A DNA stretch of 52,978 nucleotides, from contig JAAENC010000198.1 of assembly GCA_024224815.1 (NCBI GenBank), positions 1 through 52,978 of the forward strand, read 5' to 3'. Under the pieces are notes generated by a model. That model saw only the letters and a program-made list of their open reading frames with translations. It did not search any database and was not told the origin of the DNA. Numbering within the stretch: the first letter of the stretch is position 1; each line of letters starts with the position of its first letter. The DNA comes from Chloroflexota bacterium (GTDB lineage Bacteria; Chloroflexota; Anaerolineae; Anaerolineales; Villigracilaceae). Of the stretch, positions 43,203 to 52,819 are shown piece after piece. Both the position numbers and the translations under genes were made by a program.

Positions 43203-44543
43203 TTATGAATTATCTTCTAATTTTCCACTACCAATGCCTAGTGGTTTCCACTTTGCATCATCTTTGAGACGATGTTGAAGGCCACCGCGCTCATGAATAT
43301 GATCAAAACCTTCTGGTTTGATGAACATTTCTTCTCCATCCAACAATCCCATTACCCCACTCTGTCCAGGCTCCGGGCGTTTATTTTGGCAATAGGCACA
43401 AGTTTTAGAATCATGTACCTTATACTCAGCAGGTTCTTCGTAAGTTGTCATATAGCCTTCATAATTACGCAAGACAATTTTATGGTCTGAGTAGCTGATC
43501 ACATAATTCGGCTGAAGCGGAATTTTACCACCACCGCCGGGCGCATCCACAATAAACTGTGGTACTGCGTAGCCAGATGTATGCCCACGCAGGGCTTCGA
43601 TAATTTCAATTCCCTTGGCTACAGGTGTGCGAAAATGCCCGGCGCCTTCTACAAGATCACATTGATAGAGATAGTAAGGGCGCACTTTGATTCGGGTCAG
43701 CTTTTGGGCCAAATCTCGTTGAATATGGGGGCAATCATTCACTCCTGCCATTAAGACAGATTGATTTCCTAAGGGAATACCCGCTTTAGCGAGTTTATCG
43801 GTGGCTTCATCCAGTTCTGCCGAAATCTCATTGGGATGATTAACGTGGATATTAACCCAAAGAGGATGATATTTCTGGAGCATTTCTGTTAAATCATCTG
43901 TTATGCGCATTGGCATAAAAACCGGAACGCGCGAACCGAGACGTATGATCTCGATATGGGGAATTTCTCTCAGCCGACGCAGGATCTCTTCGAGAATTTT
44001 TGGTGCCAAAACAAGCGGGTCGCCGCCTGAGAGCAAAACATCGCGTACTTGGGGGGTGCGTTTAAGATATTCGATTTGCATCTCAAATTCTTCACGCGAA
44101 AAAGTCGCTGCCGGGTCTCCAACAATACGTGAACGTGTGCAATAACGGCAATAAGTAGCGCACTGGGTAGTTACGAGCATTAATACACGATCGGGGTAAC
44201 GATGCACTAAGCCGGGGACAGGAGAATGCTTATCTTCGGCGAGAGAATCTTCCATCATAGCGGTGAAGGGCACCATTTCTGTTGCGGTGGGGATAACCTG
44301 TTTACGAATCGGGTCGTTGGGGTTATCGGGATCAATTAACGAGATGAAATAAGGGGTAATATCAACGCGGAACAAGCCTTGGGCTGAGAGCGCATCCCGC
44401 TCGCTACCTGTCAGTTTTATAATTTTTTCAATTTCTTCAACGGTGTTGAGACGGTGGCTAAGCTGCCATCTCCAGTTATTCCATTTTTTATCGGGAATAT
44501 CAGCATAAACAGGGGCACGACGTGATGTAAATTTTGTGGTCAT
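43203..44543 (-). CDS. kamA: L-lysine 2,3-aminomutase
   Basis: 446 residues from ATG 44543, which has GGAG upstream; the longer reading adds 32 unrelated residues. The radical-SAM cluster CATYCRYC holds Cys128, Cys132 and Cys135. The PLP-binding lysine is in GGGGKIPLQPN. The C-terminal DSKTCAYCQNKRPEPGQSGV resembles the zinc-binding tail. It converts L-lysine to beta-lysine in the cytoplasm. No ablB-type acetyltransferase adjoins it, so the product may be used elsewhere. Confidence 0.94.
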   Translation of the reverse strand: MTTKFTSRRAPVYADIPDKKWNNWRWQLSHRLNTVEEIEKIIKLTGSERDALSAQGLFRVDITPYFISLIDPDNPNDPIRKQVIPTATEMVPFTAMMEDSLAEDKHSPVPGLVHRYPDRVLMLVTTQCATYCRYCTRSRIVGDPAATFSREEFEMQIEYLKRTPQVRDVLLSGGDPLVLAPKILEEILRRLREIPHIEIIRLGSRVPVFMPMRITDDLTEMLQKYHPLWVNIHVNHPNEISAELDEATDKLAKAGIPLGNQSVLMAGVNDCPHIQRDLAQKLTRIKVRPYYLYQCDLVEGAGHFRTPVAKGIEIIEALRGHTSGYAVPQFIVDAPGGGGKIPLQPNYVISYSDHKIVLRNYEGYMTTYEEPAEYKVHDSKTCAYCQNKRPEPGQSGVMGLLDGEEMFIKPEGFDHIHERGGLQHRLKDDAKWKPLGIGSGKLEDNS

Positions 44544-44775
44544 TTTTTCTCCATTAGAGATCTTTAATATCAACAAATCAGCAGTTTTCCAAGCATTTTG
44601 CAAGGAAAGGAGGGTCATGGTCTGCGCGAAAAAAACCACCGCAAGAAAACGAAAGATTTGCTAACATATTTGCATTGTAAGAGAAAAGAGTAGGAGGGTC
44701 AATAAGTGATTGGCTGAAAAGAAGGTTAGTTTTATTATCTTTCTTGTCTTTTTATTAACATGCACGCAGGTATGA

Positions 44776-44804
44776 TTGACGCATCATATCAGCCATGCTA
44801 TGAT
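44776..44804 (+). promoter_or_regulatory. Sigma-70-type promoter of the PIN-TRAM gene
   Basis: TTGACG (44776-44781) and TATGAT (44799-44804) are separated by 17 bases, close to the housekeeping consensus. They overlap an inverted repeat GCATCATA (44781-44788) with TATGATGC (44799-44806), so a regulator could compete with polymerase. Confidence 0.7.
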
Positions 44805-44848
44805 GCGAAAGCTTTTTTATTTTATTATTTTTATTTGGAGGATTTATT

Positions 44849-45925
44849 GTGAGTATAGAACTTATATTTCGTCTTATTGGCATGGCTGTCTTAGCTGTAG
44901 TAGGGGCATATGTAGGGGCTGATTTTGGCAAAATTTATCAGCAAGATGCTTTAACTTCCGGCACAATTTTCTCTTTGGTTGGGGCTTTGATAGGCCTTAT
45001 CCTTACGCCTTATGTCACTACACGCCCCATGCGTACTTTCCGCTCTTTGCTTGGGCGCATTGCCGCAGAAACACTTTTTGCTGGTTTGGTTGGCCTAGTG
45101 AGCGGATTAACCGTTGCTGCCTTATTAGCATTCCCCCTTTCTACACTACCCAATATTATCGGAGATGTTGCTCCCTTTTTAGGTGTTTTGCTTTTCGGCT
45201 ATTTAGGTGTTGCGCTTTTTGTAATGCGACAAGGCGATATTATGGGGATGCTTTCATCTTTCTCTAATCGCGGTAATGGCGGTGGCGATGGCGGTTCCAA
45301 TGGCGGCGGCTCCAACTGGTCAAAAATGAATCGCACGATCTTGCTAGATACCAGTGTCATCATAGATGGTCGTATTGCTGATATTGCCAGCACTGGCTTT
45401 TTGCCGGGAACATTACTTATTCCCCGCTTTGTTTTGAACGAACTCCAATATGTAGCTGATTCCCCTGATGGTTTACGCCGCCAGCGCGGACGACGCGGTA
45501 TGGAAGTGCTATCTAATTTACAAAAAGACTCTAACGTAATGGTACGAATCAGCGATATTGATGTAGATGGCGTGCGAGAAGTAGATAGTAAATTAGTTGT
45601 TCTTGGCAGGCAGCTTAAATGTCCTGTTTTGACCAATGATTACAATCTAAACAAAGTCGCCGAACTCCAAGGCGTGACCGTTCTGAATATTAATGAATTA
45701 GCAAACGCCGTCAAATCGGTTGTTTTACCCGGTGAAATTTTACGCATCAACGTTATTCAAGAAGGTAAAGAACGCGATCAAGGTGTTGGCTATATGGAAG
45801 ATGGCACAATGGTTGTCGTCGAGAACGGGCAAGAAGAGATCGGTGAATACGCCGATGTCACCGTTACCAAAGTATTACAAACCGCGGCCGGTCGAATGAT
45901 TTTTGGTCGTATCCCAACAGCTTAG
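44849..45925 (+). CDS. PIN-TRAM domain membrane protein (YacL-like)
   Basis: 358 residues, GTG start with GGAGG upstream. Four helices (about 1-130) lead through a glycine/serine linker ([15 protein letters not shown]) to a PIN domain ([16 protein letters not shown], with acidic residues ready to bind Mg2+, and [12 protein letters not shown]). A TRAM domain closes it ([26 protein letters not shown]). The YacL family is predicted to be a membrane-tethered ribonuclease. It ends 10 bp before cysS, so the two are probably co-transcribed. Confidence 0.9.
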   Translation: MSIELIFRLIGMAVLAVVGAYVGADFGKIYQQDALTSGTIFSLVGALIGLILTPYVTTRPMRTFRSLLGRIAAETLFAGLVGLVSGLTVAALLAFPLSTLPNIIGDVAPFLGVLLFGYLGVALFVMRQGDIMGMLSSFSNRGNGGGDGGSNGGGSNWSKMNRTILLDTSVIIDGRIADIASTGFLPGTLLIPRFVLNELQYVADSPDGLRRQRGRRGMEVLSNLQKDSNVMVRISDIDVDGVREVDSKLVVLGRQLKCPVLTNDYNLNKVAELQGVTVLNINELANAVKSVVLPGEILRINVIQEGKERDQGVGYMEDGTMVVVENGQEEIGEYADVTVTKVLQTAAGRMIFGRIPTA

Positions 45926-45935
45926 GAGCAAGAAA

Positions 45936-47327
45936 ATGTTGCGCCTCTATAATACACAAACCCGCAAAAAAGAAGAATTTCAGACCCTCGAAGAAGGCAA
46001 AGTCCGCATGTATGTCTGTGGGCCAACCGTTTACGACAATGCCCATGTTGGGCATGCCATGTCGGCTTTGGTTTTCGATATTGTTCGCCGCTATCTTCAA
46101 TATAGTGGTTACGATGTCAATTTCGTGATGAATTTTACCGATGTTGACGACAAGATCATCGACCGTGCCAGCACCAAAGGTGTTGATCCTTTCGAGCTTG
46201 CCGAAGGCTATATTAAAGAGTACAAAGACCACCTTGACGACCTAAATATCCTCCCCGCAACCGTTAACCCGCGTGCTACAGAACCCAAAACGATGAAACA
46301 AATCCTCGCCATGATCGAAGGGCTCATCGAAAAAGGCTACGCTTATACAGTCAACGGCGATGCCTATTTCCGCGTCCACAAAGACGACGATTATGGCAAA
46401 CTTTCTGGCAGAAAACTCGAAGATATGCAAGCAGGTGCGCGCATCGCGGTTGGCGATATTAAAGAAAACCCCAGCGATTTCGCCATTTGGAAAAATGCCA
46501 AAGAAGGCGAGCCAGCCTGGGAAACTCCCTGGGGCAATGGTCGTCCCGGCTGGCATATCGAATGCTCGGCTATGTGTCTCCACGAACTCGGCGAAAGCAT
46601 AGATATTCACGGCGGCGGCAATGACCTTATTTTCCCGCATCACGAAAATGAAATTGCCCAATCAGAATCTTTCACAGAAAAACCCTTCGTCCGTTACTGG
46701 ATGCATAATGGAATGATGCAACTTGACGGTGAAGCAATGTCCAAATCCACAGGCAACCTTGTCACCATAGAAGATTTTCTTGCTGACCATGAAAGCGATG
46801 TTATGCGGATGCTTGTTCTAAATGGTAACTATCGGGGACCATTAGCCTATACGGATGAAAGTATTACCTCAGCTGAAAATGGACTGAAACGGCTCAAATC
46901 CGGTTTTAGGCCTGCTACCGCTAAAGCGGCAGGTACTGATACCGAAACATTAACCGCCAAAACCACCGCCACGCGTGATGCCTTCACCCAAACAATGGAT
47001 GACGATATTAACACCGCTGGCGCCTTAGGCCATATCTTCGAACTCGTGCGCAGCATTAATTCTGCTCGAGATGCTGGGGCAAACGCCGAGCAACTTCGAG
47101 ACGCGCAAGAGACGCTCCGTGAGTTGACAGGGGTACTCGGTTTAGAATTATCCGATAAAGAAGGTTCTGGCGGCGCAGATAAATTCATCGGTTTGCTTAT
47201 TGATGTTCGTACCGAAGTTCGCGCTCAAAAACTTTGGGCACTTTCTGATCAGATCCGAGATAAATTAAATGAACTCGGCGTAAATATTGAAGATGGCAAA
47301 GAGGGTACATCTTGGCGCTGGGAATAG
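45936..47327 (+). CDS. cysS: Cysteinyl-tRNA synthetase
   Basis: 463 residues from ATG 45936 (AGGAG upstream); an upstream start overlapping the PIN-TRAM gene is rejected. Class I motifs: [10 protein letters not shown] (HIGH), the zinc Cys in VCGPTVYD and [19 protein letters not shown], and AMSKSTGN, where the usual KMSKS lysine is Ala. The last 60 residues form the anticodon-binding region ending EGTSWRWE. Charges tRNA-Cys. Essential, coupled to the PIN-TRAM gene, and ended by a terminator. Confidence 0.96.
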   Translation: MLRLYNTQTRKKEEFQTLEEGKVRMYVCGPTVYDNAHVGHAMSALVFDIVRRYLQYSGYDVNFVMNFTDVDDKIIDRASTKGVDPFELAEGYIKEYKDHLDDLNILPATVNPRATEPKTMKQILAMIEGLIEKGYAYTVNGDAYFRVHKDDDYGKLSGRKLEDMQAGARIAVGDIKENPSDFAIWKNAKEGEPAWETPWGNGRPGWHIECSAMCLHELGESIDIHGGGNDLIFPHHENEIAQSESFTEKPFVRYWMHNGMMQLDGEAMSKSTGNLVTIEDFLADHESDVMRMLVLNGNYRGPLAYTDESITSAENGLKRLKSGFRPATAKAAGTDTETLTAKTTATRDAFTQTMDDDINTAGALGHIFELVRSINSARDAGANAEQLRDAQETLRELTGVLGLELSDKEGSGGADKFIGLLIDVRTEVRAQKLWALSDQIRDKLNELGVNIEDGKEGTSWRWE

Positions 47328-47351
47328 CATATCTCTGATATCTACTATTTT

Positions 47352-47390
47352 AAAACCGCTGTTTCTTAAAATTTCAGCGGTTTTTCTTTT
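47352..47390 (+). terminator. Rho-independent terminator after cysS
   Basis: AAAACCGCTG and CAGCGGTTTTT form a perfect stem with a loop of 13 bases, followed by CTTTT. Confidence 0.85.
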
Positions 47391-47444
47391 GCCTCCCCTG
47401 TGCTAAAATTGAATAGCTGATTTTAAAAAGAAAAGGCTTTTACG

Positions 47445-48287
47445 ATGAGAATTATAGACAAAACACCATTAATTAATGAAGACGGTTCAATTAGTTTTAT
47501 AAATAGAGTTAAGGGGACTTTAGAACATGGCTTCTCTTGGTATCCTGATTTACAAGCACAGCAAAAAGCGATTAACATACTCGACAAACAATTAGGTAAA
47601 AATTTCACGCTTATTCGCAACCATGCTTTGGAAAACTCGAAAATAATCATCCCGATTATTTTGATTGGCCCCCCAGGTATACAGGCTATCTTTGTTACCC
47701 ATGTGAATGGCTCTTTTCGTGCAAAAAATGATGCTTGGGGCACTGTTTCTGGCGGCTCTTTTAAAGAGGCCAGTATAAATTTACTGAAACGCATTCATCA
47801 GCTAGGAAAAGCTTTAGATGTCTATCTAAAAAAGAAGGACTTTGAATTGTCCCAAGGCGTTGAACCTATTCTTCTTTCAGTTAACTCGGCTTTACATGTT
47901 TCTTCTGTGCGGCCTATTGTGCGAATCATCTTGAGTGATGCTGTCGAGCGTTTTGCGTCTTCACTTGCGCAAGAACCGCCTGTAATGAGCGTGGAAGATG
48001 TTCATAAAATTGCTGAAGAGATCGTTAACCCGCGTCCGCCAAAAGCGCCAGAAGCACAATTACGAGAAGAAAATATGGATGGGAACGATTTCGCTTTTGA
48101 TGAGAACGCCTCTGCTTCTCCTAAGCCCGCTCCACAAAAAAGACGAAAAGCCCCTGCTCCTGCAAAAAAAACTTCTACAGATTATTTTGGGATGACGGGC
48201 AAACAGCTTGCCGTTATTGGCGTGATGGGGTTAATGGTCATTTGCCTTTTGGTTCTCTTTATCTTAGGAATCTTATTCTTTGCCTAG
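47445..48287 (+). CDS. Hypothetical protein, NERD-like N-domain and C-terminal membrane helix
   Basis: 280 residues. An alpha/beta region (about 30-150, FTLIRNHALENSKIIIPIILIGPPGIQAIFV) has a pattern faintly like nuclease-related NERD domains, but catalytic residues cannot be assigned. A proline/lysine-rich linker (about 205-240) leads to one C-terminal membrane helix (about 255-280). Tail-anchored in the inner membrane. Function unknown. AAAGG precedes the ATG. Confidence 0.6.
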   Translation: MRIIDKTPLINEDGSISFINRVKGTLEHGFSWYPDLQAQQKAINILDKQLGKNFTLIRNHALENSKIIIPIILIGPPGIQAIFVTHVNGSFRAKNDAWGTVSGGSFKEASINLLKRIHQLGKALDVYLKKKDFELSQGVEPILLSVNSALHVSSVRPIVRIILSDAVERFASSLAQEPPVMSVEDVHKIAEEIVNPRPPKAPEAQLREENMDGNDFAFDENASASPKPAPQKRRKAPAPAKKTSTDYFGMTGKQLAVIGVMGLMVICLLVLFILGILFFA

Positions 48288-48324
48288 GTAAAGAGTAAGA
48301 TCCAACTCTTTCTTTCTCCCTACA

Positions 48325-49053
48325 ATGACAACTCCCTTACTCTCTATCATTATTCCTGCTTATAACGAAGAAAGCCGCCTGCCCCAAACACTGGAGCAGG
48401 TCTTTGCTTTTTTAGCGGAAGAAGATTATGCTGCCGAGGTAATTGTCGTTGAAAATGGCAGTAGCGATAAAACGCTCTCTCTTGCTCAAGCATTGACAAA
48501 GAAATATCCTGATCTTCGCGTATTACATAATGAAAAAGCGGGGAAAGGGTTGGCTGTTCGGACGGGGATATTTGCGGCAAAAGGTGATTATCGCATCTTT
48601 TGTGATGCAGATCTCTCCATGCCCATCGAGGAAGTACGCCGATTTATTCCCCCAAATCTCGACTCTGACATTGTCATTGCCTCCCGCGAAGTTGAAGGCG
48701 CAGTCCGCTACGATGAACCTGAGTTTAGGCATTTCACAGGCAGGATTTTTAACTTACTAATTCGTTTGCTCGCGTTGCCAAAATTACATGATACTCAATG
48801 TGGATTTAAATGCTTCCGCGCCGATGTAGCTGAGGAAATCTTTAAATATCAAAATATTGAAGGCTGGGCATTTGATGTTGAACTCCTCTTTATTGCCAGA
48901 ATGCGCGGATATGAGATTATCGAACTCCCCATCCCTTGGTATTACAATGACGAAAGCAAGATCAACGTCTTGCGAGATTCATTTCGTATGTTTTTTGATC
49001 TATTAAAGATTCGCCAAAACGCTCGCAAAGGGAAGTATGAGGTATCTATATGA
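48325..49053 (+). CDS. Family 2 glycosyltransferase, dolichyl-phosphate glucosyltransferase-like
   Basis: 242 residues. SIIIPAYNEESRLPQTLEQVFAFL is the GT2 nucleotide-binding start; FCDADLSMP is the metal-binding DxD-type motif; HDTQCGFKCFRADVAEEIF is typical of DPG/DPM synthase-like members. No C-terminal membrane helices. Expected to transfer a sugar from UDP or GDP sugar to a polyprenyl phosphate or lipid carrier at the membrane. Separated from the next gene by a 162-bp gap with no recognised feature. Confidence 0.9.
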   Translation: MTTPLLSIIIPAYNEESRLPQTLEQVFAFLAEEDYAAEVIVVENGSSDKTLSLAQALTKKYPDLRVLHNEKAGKGLAVRTGIFAAKGDYRIFCDADLSMPIEEVRRFIPPNLDSDIVIASREVEGAVRYDEPEFRHFTGRIFNLLIRLLALPKLHDTQCGFKCFRADVAEEIFKYQNIEGWAFDVELLFIARMRGYEIIELPIPWYYNDESKINVLRDSFRMFFDLLKIRQNARKGKYEVSI

Positions 49054-49215
49054 GCCACAGGTCAGAATAGTTATTAACCACCCAGAGTCATTTAGGTGGA
49101 AGTTTTCGCTATATAATGCTCAAAAGGAGATTAAGATTAAGCCATTAGAGTAAATATTTTGAAATACAGAAAGCGCCAACGTTAATAAAACTGTATCAAG
49201 CGGTGGCAGAACAGA

Positions 49216-52200
49216 GTGAAGATGAACAATCGTTATACAATCCACAACAAAATAGGTCAAGGTGGAATGGGGGTTGTTTATCGCGCCACTGACCGTCTAA
49301 CAAGAGAAATCGTTGCTCTGAAACAAATTCACATGCCTACAAAGCATCTGAAGTTAGTGTCTTCCCTCGATACAGCAACAGATCGCACCCTTCGAGTGGC
49401 GTTAGCACAAGAGTTCCAGATACTGTCTGGTCTGCGCCATCCCCACATCGTCAGTGTGCTAGATTATGGTTTCGATGCTAAACAGCAGCCTTTCTTCACC
49501 ATGACCTACCTGCCCAACGCACAGACTATCCTGGATACTGGGGCAACATTCGATACGGCTCCAAAAGTTGAGCTAATCCAACAAACACTTCAAGCTTTAG
49601 CTTATCTCCATCGGCGTGGCATCATTCACCGGGATTTGAAACCATCTAACGTTTTGGTGAACGCCCAAATGGTGCAGGTGCTGGATTTTGGGCTGTCTGT
49701 TCGCGGAGGCCCAAGCCATATCTCATTGGGTGGCTCTGTCCGCTACATGGCCCCGGAATTATTAAGGCGCGAAAAGGCAAGTAAAGCCTCTGATTTGTAC
49801 GCCGTCGGTGTTATGGCGTTTGAATTATTTGCCGGTCGCCATCCCTTTAATGTCAACAGCGGCAAATTTGCCCATCAAGTGCAGCATGACGATCCGGATT
49901 TGAGCCTGCTGGGATTGGATGACGCCCTGGCAGAAGTAATTGGTCGTCTGCTGGCTAAACGGCCGCAAGACAGATACAGCAGCGCCAGGGTATGTTTAAA
50001 CGCAATCAGTGAGGCATTGGGCGAACCAGTCTCCAAAGAAAGCGAAGCCATTCGCGAAAGTTACCTGCAAGCAGCCACCTTTGTGGGGCGCAATGCAGAG
50101 ATGGCACAATTGAAAGCGGCACTGAAAGCAGCGCGCGACAATCAAGGGGCGGTTTGTCTGATTGGCGGCGAAAGTGGCGTAGGCAAATCTCGCTTGCTGG
50201 ATGAGTTTCGCGCCCATGCATTGGTCGCGGGGTGGCAGACGGTAGTTGGACAAACGGTGGCTGAGGGGGGCTCTCCTTATCAACCATGGCGAGAAATTGT
50301 GCCGAACTTAGTGCTTAACTGTGAACTGAGCGACTTGGAAGCAGGTGTCTTGTGGCAGGTCGCCCCAAGCATTGACCGCATTCTGGGTCGCACGCTTCCA
50401 GAAGCACCAGAATTAAGTGGACAAGCCGCCCAGCAGCGACTGGTATTAACCTTGGTTGCCTTGCTTCAGCGACAGCCACAGCCCACTTTGCTACTCCTGG
50501 AGGATTTGCAGTGGGCGTGGGAAAGTCTAGCGCCTCTCAAACAGATATTAAAGGTGATTGACCAACTGCCGCAAGTCGTGGTAATCGGAACGTATCGTGA
50601 TGATGAACGACCTGAATTACCCGAAGAATTGGCCGGGTCCCAGAAGCTCGTGCTGGATCGTTTGAGTGTTGAACAAATTGAGGCATTGAGTTTGGCGATG
50701 TTGGGGGAAGCTGCCAGCACACAGCAAGTTGTTGAGCTAGTAGCGCAAGAAACTGAGGGCAACACATTCTTCATTGTAGAAGTGATGCGGGCTTTAGCAG
50801 AAGAGGCGGGGCAGTTGGGTGAGGTTGGTGATATCGTGCTGCCCGCCCATATTTTGACAAGTGGGATGCAGAGTTTGCTGCAGCAACGTATCCAAAAAGT
50901 GCCTTTGGCTGACCAGGGTCTTTTGCAATTGGCAGCGGTGGCTGGACGGCAGCTTGATTCACAGCTTTTGCAGTTTTTGGCGCCAGATGAAGATATTAAG
51001 GGGTGGTTGCAGCGGATAGCAGAAATGGCCGTTCTCACCATCCGCAATGACCAATGGCAATTCGCCCATGACAAACTGCGGGAGACAATCCTAGCCGATC
51101 TGGCTGCTGATGAGCGCACTACTTTACATCGCCAGGTTGCAGAGGCGATTGAAAACGTTTATCCAGATGATGAAAACTATTATCAAGCGCTGCTGGCACA
51201 TTGGCATCAGGCAGGTAATGTAGAGAAGGAAATGCACTACCTGCCTGTGACGGCCCAACAGTTGATTGAAATCACAGCAGATTATGATCAAGCAATTGAG
51301 TTGCTGGATCGAGGATTGCTGCATCTGTCGGCCGATGATAATCGCCGAGTAGCTTTGTTGAACTGGCTGGCGCAATCTCATTCTCGCCAGAGCAACTACA
51401 ATCAGGCACATAAGCTGGCTCAGCAAGCACAGGAACTGGCTCAACAAGTTGATGATCAACCTGGACTTGCTAAAAGTCTTGAAAACCTAGGACTGGTGGC
51501 ACGCGATCAAGGCAACTATGAGCAGGCGCTTGATTACCATCAGCAGAGTCTAACAATCATGCAGGCAATTGGGGATCAGCTTGGTATCGGCATTAGCTTA
51601 AATAACCTGGGACTGGTAGCCTCAGAACAAGGCGACTTTAAGCAGGCACGTGACCACTATCAACAGAGCCTAGCTATCATGCAGACAATTAGAGATCAGC
51701 TTGGTATCGGTTTTAGCTTAAATAATCTGGGGTTAGTGACATTCAATCAAGGCAACTTTGAACAGGCGCTTGACTACCATCAGCAGAGCCTCTCCATCCG
51801 TCGGGCAATTGGGGATCAGTGGGGTATCGGCATGAGCTTTAATAATCTAGGGCGCGTCGCATACCGAATGGGATCCTTTTCGCAGGCACATGATTACTAT
51901 CAGCAGAGTCTCTCCATCCGTCGGGCAATTGGGGACCAGCGGGGTATCAGCATGAGCTTAAATAATCTGGGGTTAGTGGCACGCAATCAAGGCAACTATG
52001 ATCAGGCACTTGACTACCATCAGCAGTGCCTGGCTATCCAGCAGGTAATCGGGTATCAGCGGGGTATTGGCATTAGCTTAAATAATCTGGGATTAGTGGC
52101 TTACGAACAAGGCAACTTTGAGCAGGCACTTGACTACCATCAGCAGAGCCTCTCCATCCGTCGGGCAATTGGGGATCAGCTTGGTATCAGCAGCAGCTTA

Positions 52201-52809
52201 AATAATCTGGGGTTAGTGGCACGCCATCAAGGCAATTATGAGCAGGCGCGTGACTACCATCAGCAGAGCCTGACTATCAAGCAAGCAAATGGGGATCAGC
52301 GGGGTATCGGCATCAGCTTAAATAATCTGGGTTTAGTGGCATACGAGCAAGGCAACTATGAGCAGGCACTTGACTACTATCAGCAAAGCCACTCCATCTA
52401 TCGAGCCATCAGAGATCAGCGAGGCATTTGCACATGTCTCAACAATTTGGGTTTAGTCAACCTAAAACTCCGCCGGGAACCGACACACTCCTTATTTCGG
52501 GAAGCGCTTACCATCGCGCAAGCCCTCCAGACAACGCCACTCATTTTAGAAAGTCTGGTGGGGTTTGCCTGGCATTATCTAATGGAAGAGCATTTGTCCC
52601 GTGCTGCGGAACTGGTCGGGCTGATACAACATCATCCGGCACGCACAAGTAATGTGCAGAAGAAACTAGATGCATTCTTGCCTCAACTCGAGGATGTCTT
52701 GACCCCAGCTGAACTGCAAGTAGCAATGGAGCGAGGTAAGGGACTGGATTCGGATATGGTTGTTGAGACACTTTTAAATAGAGTGACTAGTTGTATAGGC
52801 ATGATATAA
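49216..52809 (+). CDS. Serine/threonine kinase fused to AAA ATPase and TPR repeats (PknK-like)
   Basis: 1197 residues from GTG 49216; an ATG at 49222 would drop two residues. Kinase domain: GQGGMG (14-19), Lys36 in VALK, HRD at 138-140, DFG at 157-159, MAPE. All catalytic residues are present. AAA/NACHT-like ATPase from about 290 with Walker A GGESGVGKS (317-325) and LLLLEDLQWAW as Walker B. From about 735 come TPRs, including eight exact 40-residue units (NNLGLVxxxQGNYEQALDYH). Cytoplasmic; predicted signalling ATPase. Neighbours are a glycosyltransferase and an IS1-type element. Confidence 0.92.
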   Translation: MKMNNRYTIHNKIGQGGMGVVYRATDRLTREIVALKQIHMPTKHLKLVSSLDTATDRTLRVALAQEFQILSGLRHPHIVSVLDYGFDAKQQPFFTMTYLPNAQTILDTGATFDTAPKVELIQQTLQALAYLHRRGIIHRDLKPSNVLVNAQMVQVLDFGLSVRGGPSHISLGGSVRYMAPELLRREKASKASDLYAVGVMAFELFAGRHPFNVNSGKFAHQVQHDDPDLSLLGLDDALAEVIGRLLAKRPQDRYSSARVCLNAISEALGEPVSKESEAIRESYLQAATFVGRNAEMAQLKAALKAARDNQGAVCLIGGESGVGKSRLLDEFRAHALVAGWQTVVGQTVAEGGSPYQPWREIVPNLVLNCELSDLEAGVLWQVAPSIDRILGRTLPEAPELSGQAAQQRLVLTLVALLQRQPQPTLLLLEDLQWAWESLAPLKQILKVIDQLPQVVVIGTYRDDERPELPEELAGSQKLVLDRLSVEQIEALSLAMLGEAASTQQVVELVAQETEGNTFFIVEVMRALAEEAGQLGEVGDIVLPAHILTSGMQSLLQQRIQKVPLADQGLLQLAAVAGRQLDSQLLQFLAPDEDIKGWLQRIAEMAVLTIRNDQWQFAHDKLRETILADLAADERTTLHRQVAEAIENVYPDDENYYQALLAHWHQAGNVEKEMHYLPVTAQQLIEITADYDQAIELLDRGLLHLSADDNRRVALLNWLAQSHSRQSNYNQAHKLAQQAQELAQQVDDQPGLAKSLENLGLVARDQGNYEQALDYHQQSLTIMQAIGDQLGIGISLNNLGLVASEQGDFKQARDHYQQSLAIMQTIRDQLGIGFSLNNLGLVTFNQGNFEQALDYHQQSLSIRRAIGDQWGIGMSFNNLGRVAYRMGSFSQAHDYYQQSLSIRRAIGDQRGISMSLNNLGLVARNQGNYDQALDYHQQCLAIQQVIGYQRGIGISLNNLGLVAYEQGNFEQALDYHQQSLSIRRAIGDQLGISSSLNNLGLVARHQGNYEQARDYHQQSLTIKQANGDQRGIGISLNNLGLVAYEQGNYEQALDYYQQSHSIYRAIRDQRGICTCLNNLGLVNLKLRREPTHSLFREALTIAQALQTTPLILESLVGFAWHYLMEEHLSRAAELVGLIQHHPARTSNVQKKLDAFLPQLEDVLTPAELQVAMERGKGLDSDMVVETLLNRVTSCIGMI
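51481..52440 (+). repeat. Eight exact 120-bp tandem repeats encoding TPR units
   Basis: Units begin at 51481, 51601, 51721, 51841, 51961, 52081, 52201 and 52321, each encoding 40 residues starting (E/N)NLG. Several stretches, such as CAGCAGAGCCTCTCCATCCG in units 3, 4 and 6, are identical, so units were probably copied recently. A degraded ninth unit follows from 52441. Such arrays change length by slippage or recombination. Confidence 0.93.
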
Positions 52810-52819
52810 ATGATTTATG

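Noticed and set aside
51481-52440. Regular repeats as a possible CRISPR array
   Set aside because: The 120-bp units are continuous, lack distinct spacers and are in frame as TPR repeats.
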